Assembly (NCBI RefSeq): GCF_000521215.1
Contig: NZ_KI928919.1
Coordinates: 628,972-692,971, forward strand
Direction: 5' to 3'
Length of the DNA: 64,000 nt
Source: Labrenzia sp. DG1229
GTDB lineage: Bacteria > Pseudomonadota > Alphaproteobacteria > Rhizobiales > Stappiaceae
Made by a program: the position numbers and the translations under genes. Every line of letters begins with the position of its first letter. Within the stretch, counting starts at the first letter, position 1. The notes beneath the pieces are model-generated. The model worked only from the letters and a program-made list of their open reading frames with translations. It was not told where the DNA came from and ran no database searches. Below are positions 38,897 through 47,832 of the stretch, one piece after another.

Positions 38897-39479
38897 ACCC
38901 AGAACACGTTCCGTTCGCGTTGCATTGTGCGAGGTTTAACCAGTTGGTTTTCGAAAGAAAGAGAACCAGAAACTCTTCAATTGTCTCGGAAACAAAGGAA
39001 AACCGGCGCTTCACTTGTTCCGTTCGTTCGAACCCCAACCGTTCCAAGAGGTTTATTGATCCGACGTTTGAAGCATGAACTTCAGCTTTGAGCGGGCGTC
39101 CGTCAGGACAAGCGAAATGATGATCCACGAGCCAGTTTACAGCGCTGCTCGCAACACCCTGGCCCCAATACTCATGAGCAACCCAAAACATTATCTGGTC
39201 CGAGAGCGAGACAATGCCGGCAAATTCATCATTTAACTCCAATGTTCGCGATACCTGCCCGGAGCCGCACAGGAAATCCACGTATTCGGTCAACGTCCGA
39301 TCGTCCAATGGACAAGGCAGTGCTGCCAGATACCGGGACACACGCTCATCGGCAAGCGCAACAGCTATTGGCAAACGATCCGTTGGGAACGTGGGTCTGA
39401 GGCGTAGCACTCCGCCCGGAAGCGTGAGTTTCGACTCATCCGGCAGGTTTGTGACTATTCCCGGCTCGCCCTTGTTCAC
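38889..39479 (-). CDS. GNAT family N-acetyltransferase (RimJ/RimL-like)
   Basis: This 196-residue protein shows L-R-L-R-P-T near residue 25, then I-M-F-W-V-A-H-E-Y-W-G-Q-G-V-A-S-S-A-V (the acetyl-CoA loop W-G-x-G-x-A, about residues 116-134) and H-A-S-N-V-G-S-I-N-L-L-E-R-L-G-F (about 159-174). These are the hallmarks of the RimJ/RimL-type branch that acetylates protein N termini or small amines. The codon use is more A+T rich than in the conserved chromosome. The substrate is unknown. Confidence 0.88.
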   Translation of the reverse strand: MNKGEPGIVTNLPDESKLTLPGGVLRLRPTFPTDRLPIAVALADERVSRYLAALPCPLDDRTLTEYVDFLCGSGQVSRTLELNDEFAGIVSLSDQIMFWVAHEYWGQGVASSAVNWLVDHHFACPDGRPLKAEVHASNVGSINLLERLGFERTEQVKRRFSFVSETIEEFLVLFLSKTNWLNLAQCNANGTCSGFK

Positions 39480-40011
39480 TCAGTGCCTCCATCCTGGCGG
39501 TGATACGACAGCACACCAAACTCCGAAGTTCCAAAAACAACCTCAATCAAACAATGATTTGTCGAAAAATTCACCCAGAACTCCGGATAAAAGATAGCCG
39601 CCAAAATACACACTGCCTTCTGCCACTTTGGGATTTGTTCCAAAAATTATAAAATGAAAAAAATTAAGTGTTTTTACGAACAAATCATAGACATTAGGAA
39701 AATTTACAAGTAAAATATGAAGCAATCAAGCACGTACTGACGACTTTGCGAAATAAACCTGTACTTCAAATGTCCGTCAACAGCGTTAACATAGGAGCAT
39801 AGTACGTTCAATTAGCACCGCCTAGCGGAGCATACTCACGTAATTTGCTCAATTTCCCCCTAAATTTTCTGATTTTTTATTTATTATTCACCGTTGAATA
39901 TTTGGTGATACGTCGAAAGAACAAGAAACCGCTTCAATGCGGCAACGATGTTGGTGCGAATAGTCAAATTGATGATTTCGGTACCGAAGTTACAAGTAGG
40001 GAGAGAATAAA
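39480..40011. other. AT-rich spacer upstream of the 161-residue gene
   Basis: This 532-base spacer is among the most A+T-rich parts of the window (39590-39920). It probably contains the promoter of the two-gene operon that starts at 40012. A short imperfect inverted repeat, TATTCACC/GGTGATA, lies at about 39885-39912. I see no gene. Confidence 0.45.
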
Positions 40012-40497
40012 TTGGTCGAAATAGTCTCCAAGAAGGACGGACCGAGGCGGGAAGATGTGGCCGCCAAACGCCTAATCAACGAAAACAGGTCCACGATTCA
40101 TCGGCTGGCTGACCAGATAAGCAATGGTGGTTTCAGCCGATCGCGGCAGCTCCTGAAGCAATCGAGGCAGGAGCCCAAACCTGACGGTCTGGTTTTTTAT
40201 TTCCTTGACAATACAAGAACGCCCGAAGAACCGGAACCGCGATTGCGCCGAAGCCCAAACGGACGGGTGTTTGTAATGGATACCAAGTCCGGAAAACAGA
40301 TAATGTTTCTGGGCGAAGTCCGGGAACGGGACTCTCTTCGCTACTTCGCCTTGTCAACGAAGAAGAACGGCTTCATTTCACCCGTCGATGAGGAGATTGA
40401 ACACTCTTTGAGCGATCTTGACGGCGTCGTCATCGAATCCGCCGAAGTCGAAGAAAAAATGCTCGATGTTATCCGGAAAAGACTGCAGGTCCCCTGA
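40012..40497 (+). CDS. hypothetical protein in operon with the sigma-54 activator
   Basis: I do not recognise this 161-residue hydrophilic protein. It starts with TTG after a good AGGGAG ribosome-binding site. The N-terminal 55 residues are basic and probably helical; the middle has G-L-V-F-Y-F-L-D-N-T and G-R-V-F-V-M-D-T-K-S-G-K-Q-I-M-F-L-G, suggesting a beta domain; the C terminus is acidic and helical. It lies 45 bases before the activator gene on the same strand, so it may be part of the regulatory unit for the monooxygenase operon. Confidence 0.7.
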   Translation: MVEIVSKKDGPRREDVAAKRLINENRSTIHRLADQISNGGFSRSRQLLKQSRQEPKPDGLVFYFLDNTRTPEEPEPRLRRSPNGRVFVMDTKSGKQIMFLGEVRERDSLRYFALSTKKNGFISPVDEEIEHSLSDLDGVVIESAEVEEKMLDVIRKRLQVP

Positions 40498-40542
40498 CCC
40501 CGAACTGAGGGAGGGCCAAAATTTCACGCTCAGAATTGCTAC

Positions 40543-42600
40543 ATGTCAGGGACGCGAGACAACATGCCAACGAGCTATTTCACGACACAGAATCACGCCG
40601 GCTTCAAGAAGCGCGAGACGAATTCAATCAATGCCGAACGCCAAACGATGCGCTCCTGGGAGCAGTATGTTGAAGGTCGGCTGGATACCAATGAAATCGA
40701 ACGCGGACTTGCAGGTGTGCGACCGGAAATACTGAAGTCCTGGGATCGAAGCAAAGACCTCGGGATCAGTGCGCTGTCGCAAGCCTCTCCCAAAAAGCTT
40801 ACCGCTGAAAATATTTTCACGCTGACCCAGAAGAACCAGACACTTGTCATTGCCGCAAGGGCCGCTTTTGCACGACTCGCGCCGCATCTTGCCGAATCCG
40901 GAGCCATTTTGATCCTTACGGACAAGGATGGAACAATTATCGAGGCAATTGGTGATCCTGAGACAATAGACGCAGGGCGCGACATTCAGCTGGAAATCGG
41001 GGGCGTCTGGGCAGAAGGCGTCATCGGGACGAATGGTATCGGAACCGCATTGAGCACCGGGACGCCAGCCTACGTTCATGCATCTGAACATTTTTGCGTG
41101 GGCATCAAGGCATGGACTTGCGCTGCCGCGCCAATATTCGATCCCCTCGACAAGAGTATCGCCGGAGTACTGGATCTGTCCGGGCCGCCGGCCATTTTCC
41201 GGCCGCACAACCTTGCGCTTGTTGTTGCTGCGGCACGCGAGATTGAAATTGCTCTGGCAGAGGGACTGCGAGAAGAAAGGACGCTTCTTCTGGAAGCTCT
41301 CATCGACTCGCCTTCGACACACAGCAGCACCGACGGCATCGTTCTCCTCAACCGGGCTGGACGGATCGTTTACAACCGGAACACCGACAAGATTTCCTCC
41401 AGACGCAAGCAGGATCTTGTGATCGGCCGGAAGTTGCTGGCCATGAAACCGGAAATGACCGATGGACAACTTGCCGAAGCCATTCCACGTGAACTGGTCA
41501 TCAAGGGTGTCGAACTTCTCAAAACCGGCGGCGAAACCCGCGGTGCAGTTCTGATCCTGCCAGGCGACTCCCAATCAAAGAAACCCGCGGCCAGGTCCCA
41601 CAGTGTAAAAATTTCGGCCCGCAGCGGCGTCGAGGAAGATGAAATCGAGATTATCGGCAATTGCCCGAGGATGCTCGAAGCCATGGATTATGCGCGCCGG
41701 GCGGCAGAAGCAAATGTTACAGTTCTGGTTCAAGGGGAAACCGGCGTCGGCAAGGAACTGTTCGCCCGTCTGATTCACAGCCACCACAAGAAGAAAAACG
41801 CGCCTTATGTAGCTGTCAATTGCGCGGCCATTTCCAGCGACCTGATCGGTGGCGAACTGTTTGGGCATGTCGCCGGCGCTTTCACCGGTGCGTTGCGAGA
41901 AGGGAAGGTCGGCAAGTTCGAACTGGCCAACAGCGGTGTGATATGTCTCGACGAAATCGGCGACATGCCGCTGGAACTGCAATCTTATTTGCTTCGGACG
42001 CTGGAACAGCGAGCTGTCTATCGCATCGGATGCAACAGGCGGCGCGCAATTGATGTTCAGCTGGTCGCAATGACCAACCGAAATCTGCGCAACGACATCG
42101 AAGAAGGCAATTTTCGACGGGATCTCTTCTACAGGATCAGCGCGATTGTCATCGAAGTCCCGCCCCTTCGCGAAAGAGGCGACGACATTCAACTGCTTGT
42201 CGATCAGTTCAATGCGGTTTTATCGCGCAAGTTCGGGCGTCCTCTGCTGACCTTCGACGACAGCGCAAGAACGGCACTCGGCACCTATCGCTGGCCTGGA
42301 AACGTTCGCGAACTCAGAAACACCATCGAAAGACTGTGCCTGTTGGCAAAAAGCGAACGGATTTCCATGTGGGATCTTCCACCGGACATCACGTCCCCGG
42401 ATGACGATATGATCCTGCCAGCCGGCCACGTATCGGTACCTGCTGACAAGCTCAACCTCGATGACATTGAATCAATCGCGATACAGCGGACAATTGAACT
42501 TGAAAACGGGAATCTGTCCAAAGTTGCCGCCTCGTTGGGCATCTCACGCCCTACTCTCTATCGAAAGATAAAGTTATACGGGCTTGAACGAGGAAAATAG
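40543..42600 (+). CDS. mimR: sigma-54-dependent activator (MimR/AcoR type)
   Basis: This 685-residue bacterial enhancer-binding protein has an N-terminal GAF-type sensor region (about residues 90-270), a AAA+ domain with Walker A G-E-T-G-V-G-K-E near residue 397, the sigma-54 contact loop G-A-F-T-G-A, and L-D-E-I-G-D-M-P-L as Walker B. A C-terminal Fis-type helix-turn-helix ends it (L-S-K-V-A-A-S-L-G-I-S-R-P-T-L-Y-R-K). It is convergent with the monooxygenase operon, whose relatives in mycobacteria are controlled by MimR. The start could also be the ATG at 40564; neither has a strong ribosome-binding site. The effector is probably the monooxygenase substrate or its product. Confidence 0.92.
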   Translation: MSGTRDNMPTSYFTTQNHAGFKKRETNSINAERQTMRSWEQYVEGRLDTNEIERGLAGVRPEILKSWDRSKDLGISALSQASPKKLTAENIFTLTQKNQTLVIAARAAFARLAPHLAESGAILILTDKDGTIIEAIGDPETIDAGRDIQLEIGGVWAEGVIGTNGIGTALSTGTPAYVHASEHFCVGIKAWTCAAAPIFDPLDKSIAGVLDLSGPPAIFRPHNLALVVAAAREIEIALAEGLREERTLLLEALIDSPSTHSSTDGIVLLNRAGRIVYNRNTDKISSRRKQDLVIGRKLLAMKPEMTDGQLAEAIPRELVIKGVELLKTGGETRGAVLILPGDSQSKKPAARSHSVKISARSGVEEDEIEIIGNCPRMLEAMDYARRAAEANVTVLVQGETGVGKELFARLIHSHHKKKNAPYVAVNCAAISSDLIGGELFGHVAGAFTGALREGKVGKFELANSGVICLDEIGDMPLELQSYLLRTLEQRAVYRIGCNRRRAIDVQLVAMTNRNLRNDIEEGNFRRDLFYRISAIVIEVPPLRERGDDIQLLVDQFNAVLSRKFGRPLLTFDDSARTALGTYRWPGNVRELRNTIERLCLLAKSERISMWDLPPDITSPDDDMILPAGHVSVPADKLNLDDIESIAIQRTIELENGNLSKVAASLGISRPTLYRKIKLYGLERGK

Positions 42601-42670
42601 AACGCATTACATTCGTGCTGCAAATTTGAAATGCAAAACAATAACATTGAAAGAAAAATCCGAAATATTG

Positions 42671-42704
42671 GTGGGCGACAAAGATAATACTTAATGCCGC
42701 CCAC
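42671..42704. terminator. hairpin between convergent activator and alcohol dehydrogenase genes
   Basis: GTGGGCG (42671-42677) and CGCCCAC (42698-42704) form a perfect 7-bp stem with a 20-base A+T-rich loop. It lies between two converging genes, 70 bases after the activator stop and 20 bases after the dehydrogenase stop. It probably serves as a bidirectional terminator; the flanks are A+T rich but lack a long T-run. Confidence 0.6.
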
Positions 42705-42723
42705 AAATCATTTTCAATTATAC

Positions 42724-43767
42724 TTACGGAACGATCACGCCCCGGCCAGTGAACTTTCGGTTTTTGAAGTCGTCAATCGCGGTATTGATGTTGTCCAGTG
42801 AATACTCGGTGTAGTGCATCTTCACCAAGCCATCGGCATTCAGCTCCATCAATTCAACCAACTCGGTATAGTCTCCGACGAGGCTGCCGCCGATTTTTAT
42901 TTCGTTTACAACAAGTTCAACCGTTGGAACTTCGATCTGTCCGCCATACCCGACGACAATCAATTCTCCGCCCTGGCGAAGCAATTTCCAGCAGATGTTC
43001 TCCACGCCCAGCTCGCCGACAAAATCGATCACCACCTGGCTTCCACCGCCGGTGATATCTTTGATCTGTTCGATCAGGTCAGGCCCGCCGTCGAGCACAA
43101 CATCAGCGCCCAGGTCCCGGGCAAGTGCCTGTGCGCCCGGCTCACGATCCACCGCAATGACGCGAGCACCACAAAGATGTTTCAGACACTGGATCGCAAT
43201 ATGTCCCAGGCCCCCCACGCCCAGGACGGTGACATATGCTCCCGGGTACACGAGACCGGCTGCCCGTTTTGCCGCACGATAGGCGGTAATACCGGCATCT
43301 GCCATCGGCGCCACATCCAGAGGGGTGACATTGGTATTCAGTTTGATCAGGGAACTTTCGTTTGTCAGGAAATATTCCGCAAAACCGCCATCCAGTCCGA
43401 GCCCCGGAAACTGCCCGTGGTCGCAATACATGTCGTGGCCATACCGGCAATTCAGACAAATTCCGCAACTTCTATGCGGGTGTACGATCACCGCATCGCC
43501 AGGTTTTACGGATTTCACGTTGCTGCCGACATCTTCTACCCAACCGGCATTCTCGTGGCCCATAATGTATGGCAAGAGGTTCCCTTCGACATCCATGATG
43601 TCCTTCCACACACCTTCAATAATATGCAGGTCCGTGCGGCATAAGCCGGCCGCCCCCACTTTCACGACAACTTCATCAGCTGCATTGATTGTCGGCGGCG
43701 CAACATCCTCGATGTTGAGTTCGACATTCATTGCCGGGTCATATTCATAAAGCCTAGCAGCTTTCAT
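42724..43767 (-). CDS. zinc-dependent alcohol dehydrogenase of the monooxygenase operon
   Basis: This is a 347-residue medium-chain dehydrogenase. The catalytic zinc ligands are in G-L-C-R-T-D (Cys43 region) and G-H-E-N (His/Glu near 70). The structural zinc Cys cluster C-G-I-C-L-N-C-R-Y-G-H-D-M-Y-C lies near residues 100-114. The NAD-binding loop is G-V-G-G-L-G-H. As last gene of the operon it would oxidise the alcohol made by the monooxygenase, for example 2-propanol to acetone or another secondary alcohol. The equivalent gene accompanies propane monooxygenase operons in Rhodococcus and Mycobacterium. Confidence 0.94.
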   Translation of the reverse strand: MKAARLYEYDPAMNVELNIEDVAPPTINAADEVVVKVGAAGLCRTDLHIIEGVWKDIMDVEGNLLPYIMGHENAGWVEDVGSNVKSVKPGDAVIVHPHRSCGICLNCRYGHDMYCDHGQFPGLGLDGGFAEYFLTNESSLIKLNTNVTPLDVAPMADAGITAYRAAKRAAGLVYPGAYVTVLGVGGLGHIAIQCLKHLCGARVIAVDREPGAQALARDLGADVVLDGGPDLIEQIKDITGGGSQVVIDFVGELGVENICWKLLRQGGELIVVGYGGQIEVPTVELVVNEIKIGGSLVGDYTELVELMELNADGLVKMHYTEYSLDNINTAIDDFKNRKFTGRGVIVP

Positions 43768-43797
43768 AACAGGTTCCTTCCGCAGGAATGAGGTCGA

Positions 43798-43822
43798 CGG
43801 GCGCAGAACGCTAATGCGCCCG
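43798..43822 (-). other. intercistronic hairpin after the chaperonin gene
   Basis: CGGGCGCA and TGCGCCCG form a perfect 8-bp stem with a 9-base loop, 10 bases after the chaperonin stop and 30 bases before the dehydrogenase start. No T-run follows. It is one of three such hairpins inside the operon and may mark a processing or partial-termination point. Confidence 0.6.
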
Positions 43823-43832
43823 AATTGATTTC

Positions 43833-45473
43833 TTATGCGCGTCCCAGAAGTTCGGCCCCGCCACCCAGTGCCGGACCTGCGGTCGGATCCGCTTCGCCTT
43901 CTTCAAGGTCGCCGATCAGGGTTTCCGTGGTCAGTATCAGCGTCGCTACCGAGGTCGCATTTACCAACGCACTCGCCGTCACACGTACCGGGTCGATTAC
44001 GCCTGCTTCGAACATGTCCTGGAATTCGCCGATTTCGGCGTTGAACCCCTGTCCCGGCGCAGCGGACGTGACCGAGGCAACAACTGAATCGGCATCTGCA
44101 CCGGCGTTGCTGGCGATCCTGGCGACTGGCCGCGTCAATACCGAGCGAACGAGTTCGACACCGGTCCTGACATCTGCTTCGTTGTCCGAGGCGAGATCCT
44201 GCAGAACCCAGTCTATCTGCGCCAACGCCGTCCCGCCGCCGGCAACGACGCCATCCTCGGAAGCAGCCCTCACGGCCGAGAGCGCGTCATCAATCAGCTG
44301 GATCTTGCGTTTCTGTTCAACGGGCGTGAAACCACCAGCGTAGATGACGGCTGTTCCACCGGTCAGTTTGGACAAACGCTCACGCAGTTTGTCCTGCTCG
44401 ATGTTCGGCGGGGCAACCTCGATCTGACGTTGAACCTGAGCACGACGTGCGGCAACGAGATCCGGGTCTCCTTCGCCTTGAATGATGCTGGTCAACGATG
44501 CAGATACTCTCACCTTTCTCGCCCCACCCAACTGCTTGAGCGTCACGTCCTCGACCTTCTTGCCCAATCCTTTGGATATGACCTCGCCACCGGTGAGAAT
44601 TGCAAGATCGTCCATCATCGCTGAGCGCCAATGACCGTATTCTGGCGGGTGCACAATCAGGTATTTTCCGGGACCGCCGTCATCCAGCAGACTGACAACC
44701 ACTTCCGGTGCTATTTCCTCCGCTACAACAAGCAGGGGCCGACCGGCAGACTTGGCAATTTCACGCGCTTCGTGCAACACGTCCGGCGACGGGATCTTGT
44801 GATCCGTCATCAAGATCAACGGGTTCTCAAGAACGGCTTCCATCTGTTCCTGATCAGTCACCATGTGATGCGAGATGTAGCCGCGATCGAAGGAAATTCC
44901 CTCGATAATTTCCAACGTCGTGTCGATGGTCACGCCGAAGTCGGCAGAAATTATTCCGGTATTCCCGACGCGCTCGAAGGCTTCGGCAACCAGCGCTCCC
45001 AGTTCCGGATCCGATGCGGATACGCGCGCAACCGCTCTCAGGTATTCCGGATTTTGATCACAGGAGCGGGACGACTCGTCAAGACCTTCGACAATCTTTG
45101 AAACGGCAAGCTCAATACCTTTGCAAAGGTCGACGGGCTTGACGCCATTCGACGTGATCTCAACGCCCTTTTGTATCAGCGCGTTCGCCAGCACGATGGC
45201 GGTTGTCGTTCCGTCTCCCGCGACCTCGTTGGTTTGCATGCTCACTTCGCGTACGACCTGAGCCCCCATGTTTTCAAACCGATCGGTCAGTTCGATTTCC
45301 GAAGCAATCGTGACCCCGTCCCTGGACACGATCGGCGTCCCCACCGGTCGATCTATCATTGCATTGAGCCCCTTTGGCCCGAGCGTCGGCTCTACCGCTG
45401 CAGCAAGTTTCGCGACACCATTTGCCAGCGCAGAACGCGCACTTCCGTTATGGATGAGTAGCTTGGCCATCAT
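43833..45473 (-). CDS. mimG: divergent GroEL-like chaperonin dedicated to the monooxygenase (MimG type)
   Basis: This 546-residue group I chaperonin homologue keeps the ATPase motifs (T-L-G-P-K-G near 30, G-D-G-T-T-T near 86, and the A-G-G-G loop near 413) but is clearly divergent from housekeeping GroEL, begins L-L-I-H-N-G-S-A-R-S, and lacks the usual Gly-Gly-Met tail. No groES gene is adjacent. In mycobacteria the equivalent MimG is needed for productive folding of the monooxygenase large subunit in foreign hosts. A second ATG directly after the first (45470) is equally possible; AGGAG precedes both. Confidence 0.93.
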   Translation of the reverse strand: MMAKLLIHNGSARSALANGVAKLAAAVEPTLGPKGLNAMIDRPVGTPIVSRDGVTIASEIELTDRFENMGAQVVREVSMQTNEVAGDGTTTAIVLANALIQKGVEITSNGVKPVDLCKGIELAVSKIVEGLDESSRSCDQNPEYLRAVARVSASDPELGALVAEAFERVGNTGIISADFGVTIDTTLEIIEGISFDRGYISHHMVTDQEQMEAVLENPLILMTDHKIPSPDVLHEAREIAKSAGRPLLVVAEEIAPEVVVSLLDDGGPGKYLIVHPPEYGHWRSAMMDDLAILTGGEVISKGLGKKVEDVTLKQLGGARKVRVSASLTSIIQGEGDPDLVAARRAQVQRQIEVAPPNIEQDKLRERLSKLTGGTAVIYAGGFTPVEQKRKIQLIDDALSAVRAASEDGVVAGGGTALAQIDWVLQDLASDNEADVRTGVELVRSVLTRPVARIASNAGADADSVVASVTSAAPGQGFNAEIGEFQDMFEAGVIDPVRVTASALVNATSVATLILTTETLIGDLEEGEADPTAGPALGGGAELLGRA

Positions 45474-45526
45474 CTGTCTCCTTGAATTATTGAGCGCCGC
45501 ATGCAGCGCATCTGGCTCCGCCTGGC

Positions 45527-46324
45527 TTAGACAGACTCAAAACTTTTTGAGGGGACGCGCCCTTGAATGAAGTCCACCAGAGTGGGACCGTCAGGCCCGA
45601 TCTCGACTTCCTTGTAGCGGGTGTTGCTCAGTCCACGACAAAGTGCCCCGTTGAATTCCATGTTGATCCGCACGGATCTCAATTCGCTGAGGTGCTGGCG
45701 CAAGTTACCGGGTTCTATCTGCTCGCCGGTCCAGGTCACAAACGCCGGATCATCCGAACCGGAAACCAATTGGCGAGAAACCAGCAAGGAGCGGTAACGC
45801 GGTTTCTGCCTGACTTCTTCTTCGCCCTGAAACTCGATCAGGTCGAATTCCCGAAGTGTCATGGAAACGATTGCTTCTGCGGACAATCCAGCCTGCTGCA
45901 AGGCAAGCAGAACGGTTTCCTGCCGGCGTATGAAAGCCTTTTCAAGGAATTTGAGATTGACGCTCTCCAGCTCCTCGCCGTTGCAATATTTGGAGAAAAC
46001 CTCGTCAAAGCTGCAGCTTCCGTTGACACCCTCATTTACCTGAACGTCAAAGCAATGATCCATGAGCGTGACGGTAACCTCACGCACCCAGTTCAGTTTT
46101 TCCACTTCCTGCCGGATGCCGAACGCCATGAGAAAGGCGAAATTCGGAGAGCACCAGTAGGTAGGAAGTCGAAAATCGACTTCCACCTTTTCAGAAGCAA
46201 AAACCTCAACCCGTTCGACAAAACCCATATCGGTGATGGGTTCGTCGAGTTCTGGATCGGAGACATTTTCCAGCTGTTCCCAGACGGTCGTCGCCAATTC
46301 AGATTGTTGAATTTCCTTCAGCAT
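45527..46324 (-). CDS. DUF59/MIP18-like protein of the monooxygenase operon
   Basis: This 265-residue protein starts with a DUF59 (SufT/PaaD-like) domain: V-W-E-Q-L-E-N-V-S-D-P-E-L-D-E-P-I-T-D-M-G-F at about residues 12-33, with T-Y-W-C-S-P-N at 60-66. The C-terminal two thirds are specific to monooxygenase operons. DUF59 proteins help build Fe-S or di-iron sites, so it may assist metallation of the hydroxylase or of the reductase cluster. It begins 4 bases after the amidohydrolase stop. The function is inferred from domain and context. Confidence 0.85.
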   Translation of the reverse strand: MLKEIQQSELATTVWEQLENVSDPELDEPITDMGFVERVEVFASEKVEVDFRLPTYWCSPNFAFLMAFGIRQEVEKLNWVREVTVTLMDHCFDVQVNEGVNGSCSFDEVFSKYCNGEELESVNLKFLEKAFIRRQETVLLALQQAGLSAEAIVSMTLREFDLIEFQGEEEVRQKPRYRSLLVSRQLVSGSDDPAFVTWTGEQIEPGNLRQHLSELRSVRINMEFNGALCRGLSNTRYKEVEIGPDGPTLVDFIQGRVPSKSFESV

Positions 46325-46328
46325 CAAC

Positions 46329-47357
46329 TCACTCCGCTGCGACTTGAATTGGCGAAGCATTCAGTTGCTTGAGTTTCGCGGCGGCATCGATGCCGTACAG
46401 ACTTGCGGCGTTCAGGCCGAGTATCTTTTCCTTGACTTCGTCCGTGAGTTGAACGCCGCTGCGTTCTGCAGAAATGTCTTCCGGAATTTGATAGTTCCAG
46501 AGCTGGTCGACCAGCCATGCAGGTGTCCAGATTGCATAATCGGAACCGAACAGGATCTTGTCCTCTCCGACCCACCAAAGCAGTTCAGCCATAACCTCGC
46601 CGAAGTAACGGGGGCGGGAGTGGATGAACGGCAATGCAACGGCCAGGCCCGCGTAGACGTTTGTCTCCTGAGTGGCGATCCAGCAGAAATCATCAAGTCT
46701 TGGAAGACCGCAATGCTCGATGATCCAGTTCAGGTTCTGGAAATCAGTCGCCGCATAGTCGACATCGTGAACATCAAAGGCATCCTTGTTAAGCGGAATG
46801 ATCGTCGGACCCTTGTGAACATGGATGTTCCGGATCCCGAGTTTTTCGCAAAGCTCGAAACACTTGTAGGCTGCCGGATCATTCAGCGCCCAACCCTTGC
46901 TGTCTCCATTCCATTCAGCGGTGTACATTTTCACACCCTGAATATCGAAGTTTTCCTTCATGTAGTGGATGTATTCCAGCGCCTTTTCACCGTCACGCGG
47001 ATCGAATGTGCCATTGACGATGAAGCGTTCGGGGTGGCGGGACGCCATCTCGGAACTGCGTTCAATGCTGGAAAAGCCGTTCTTGTAAAAATCACTCAGA
47101 TAAGTCGACTGAATGATCGCCATGTCGTCCGGACCGTCAATAAACAGGTCGCGATACACATCGTCTGCAGTGTATTTTTCGAACTTGCTCTTTTCCCAAA
47201 GCTCCTCTGCAGGGCTCAGGTTGGTGTGATAGGCGTAAAAGCAATCAATGAACTGCTTGCCATGAACATTGGCCTGGTTTTCCGGGCTTCCATCCCAGAA
47301 GTGTGTGTGGCCATCGAGAACAAAAATCTCTCTTCCATCTTCGGTCTTATACATCAT
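46329..47357 (-). CDS. amidohydrolase-2 family protein of the monooxygenase operon
   Basis: This 342-residue metal-dependent hydrolase or decarboxylase of the amidohydrolase superfamily has the N-terminal D-G-H-T-H motif near residue 15, a central H-V-H near 178, H-C-G near 217 and the late F-G-S-D-Y metal Asp near 278. This is the usual TIM-barrel site. Homologues are conserved between the coupling-protein and chaperonin genes in propane monooxygenase operons, but their reaction is not established as far as I know. GGAGGAGC precedes two consecutive ATG codons. Confidence 0.9.
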   Translation of the reverse strand: MMYKTEDGREIFVLDGHTHFWDGSPENQANVHGKQFIDCFYAYHTNLSPAEELWEKSKFEKYTADDVYRDLFIDGPDDMAIIQSTYLSDFYKNGFSSIERSSEMASRHPERFIVNGTFDPRDGEKALEYIHYMKENFDIQGVKMYTAEWNGDSKGWALNDPAAYKCFELCEKLGIRNIHVHKGPTIIPLNKDAFDVHDVDYAATDFQNLNWIIEHCGLPRLDDFCWIATQETNVYAGLAVALPFIHSRPRYFGEVMAELLWWVGEDKILFGSDYAIWTPAWLVDQLWNYQIPEDISAERSGVQLTDEVKEKILGLNAASLYGIDAAAKLKQLNASPIQVAAE

Positions 47358-47399
47358 GCTCCTCCATCATTTTGCTTTACTTCCGGATATTAAGAGGGA

Positions 47400-47436
47400 G
47401 CCGCGGCGCGGTGGTCATGCACCGTCGCGCCGCGGC
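47400..47436 (-). other. intercistronic hairpin after the coupling-protein gene
   Basis: GCCGCGGCGCG (47400-47410) pairs perfectly with CGCGCCGCGGC (47426-47436), and the inner bases can extend the stem. It lies 7 bases after the coupling-protein stop and 42 before the amidohydrolase start. It is very stable but has no T-run, so it may protect the 3' end of a prmABCD-only message. Confidence 0.7.
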
Positions 47437-47443
47437 AATGGTG

Positions 47444-47815
47444 TCACTCGATGTATTCGAAGACTTCATCCATGTTGCCGAACAGGATGACCGTGTTGTC
47501 GTCAACACGGACCATTCGGCCATAGTGGGTTGACGTGTTGACCTCAAAGATTTCGGCAGTCATTTCACGACCTAGAAATTCGCCGATTTCATCCATCCTG
47601 AAGATCAGCTTGCCTTCACCGTCGATGCGGATTGTTGCGGGGTTGTAGGTCACGGTGACCTTGGGATCCTCGCCCATAAACTCGGCGATGGCGCGCGCTT
47701 CCACGCTATCGTTCATCGTGACACCACACTGGTGGGAAATTGTCCTCTCGAACTTGATCTCGTCCATCGACTTGAAAATGTTCTGCTTCGACGCGTCGCG
47801 AGCGATATTTGACAT
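47444..47815 (-). CDS. mimD: di-iron monooxygenase coupling (effector) protein
   Basis: This 123-residue protein is of the MmoB/DmpM family. It lacks cofactors and binds the hydroxylase to tune substrate access and electron transfer. The sequence shows the family pattern V-E-A-R-A-I-A-E-F-M-G near residue 42, V-T-V-T-Y-N-P-A-T-I-R-I-D-G-E-G-K and a terminal F-E-Y-I-E. It is 17 bases downstream of the small-subunit gene. Length (about 110-130) is usual. The gene letter follows the mimABCD/prmABCD order. Confidence 0.94.
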   Translation of the reverse strand: MSNIARDASKQNIFKSMDEIKFERTISHQCGVTMNDSVEARAIAEFMGEDPKVTVTYNPATIRIDGEGKLIFRMDEIGEFLGREMTAEIFEVNTSTHYGRMVRVDDNTVILFGNMDEVFEYIE

Positions 47816-47832
47816 GGTGAAATCTCCTATGA

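Noticed and set aside
45563-46372. Plus-strand open frame of 269 codons opposite the DUF59 gene
   Set aside because: Shadow of the minus-strand gene, whose DUF59 motifs are clear.
46344-47393. Plus-strand open frame of 349 codons opposite the amidohydrolase gene
   Set aside because: Mirror frame of a well-supported gene; composition is not protein-like.
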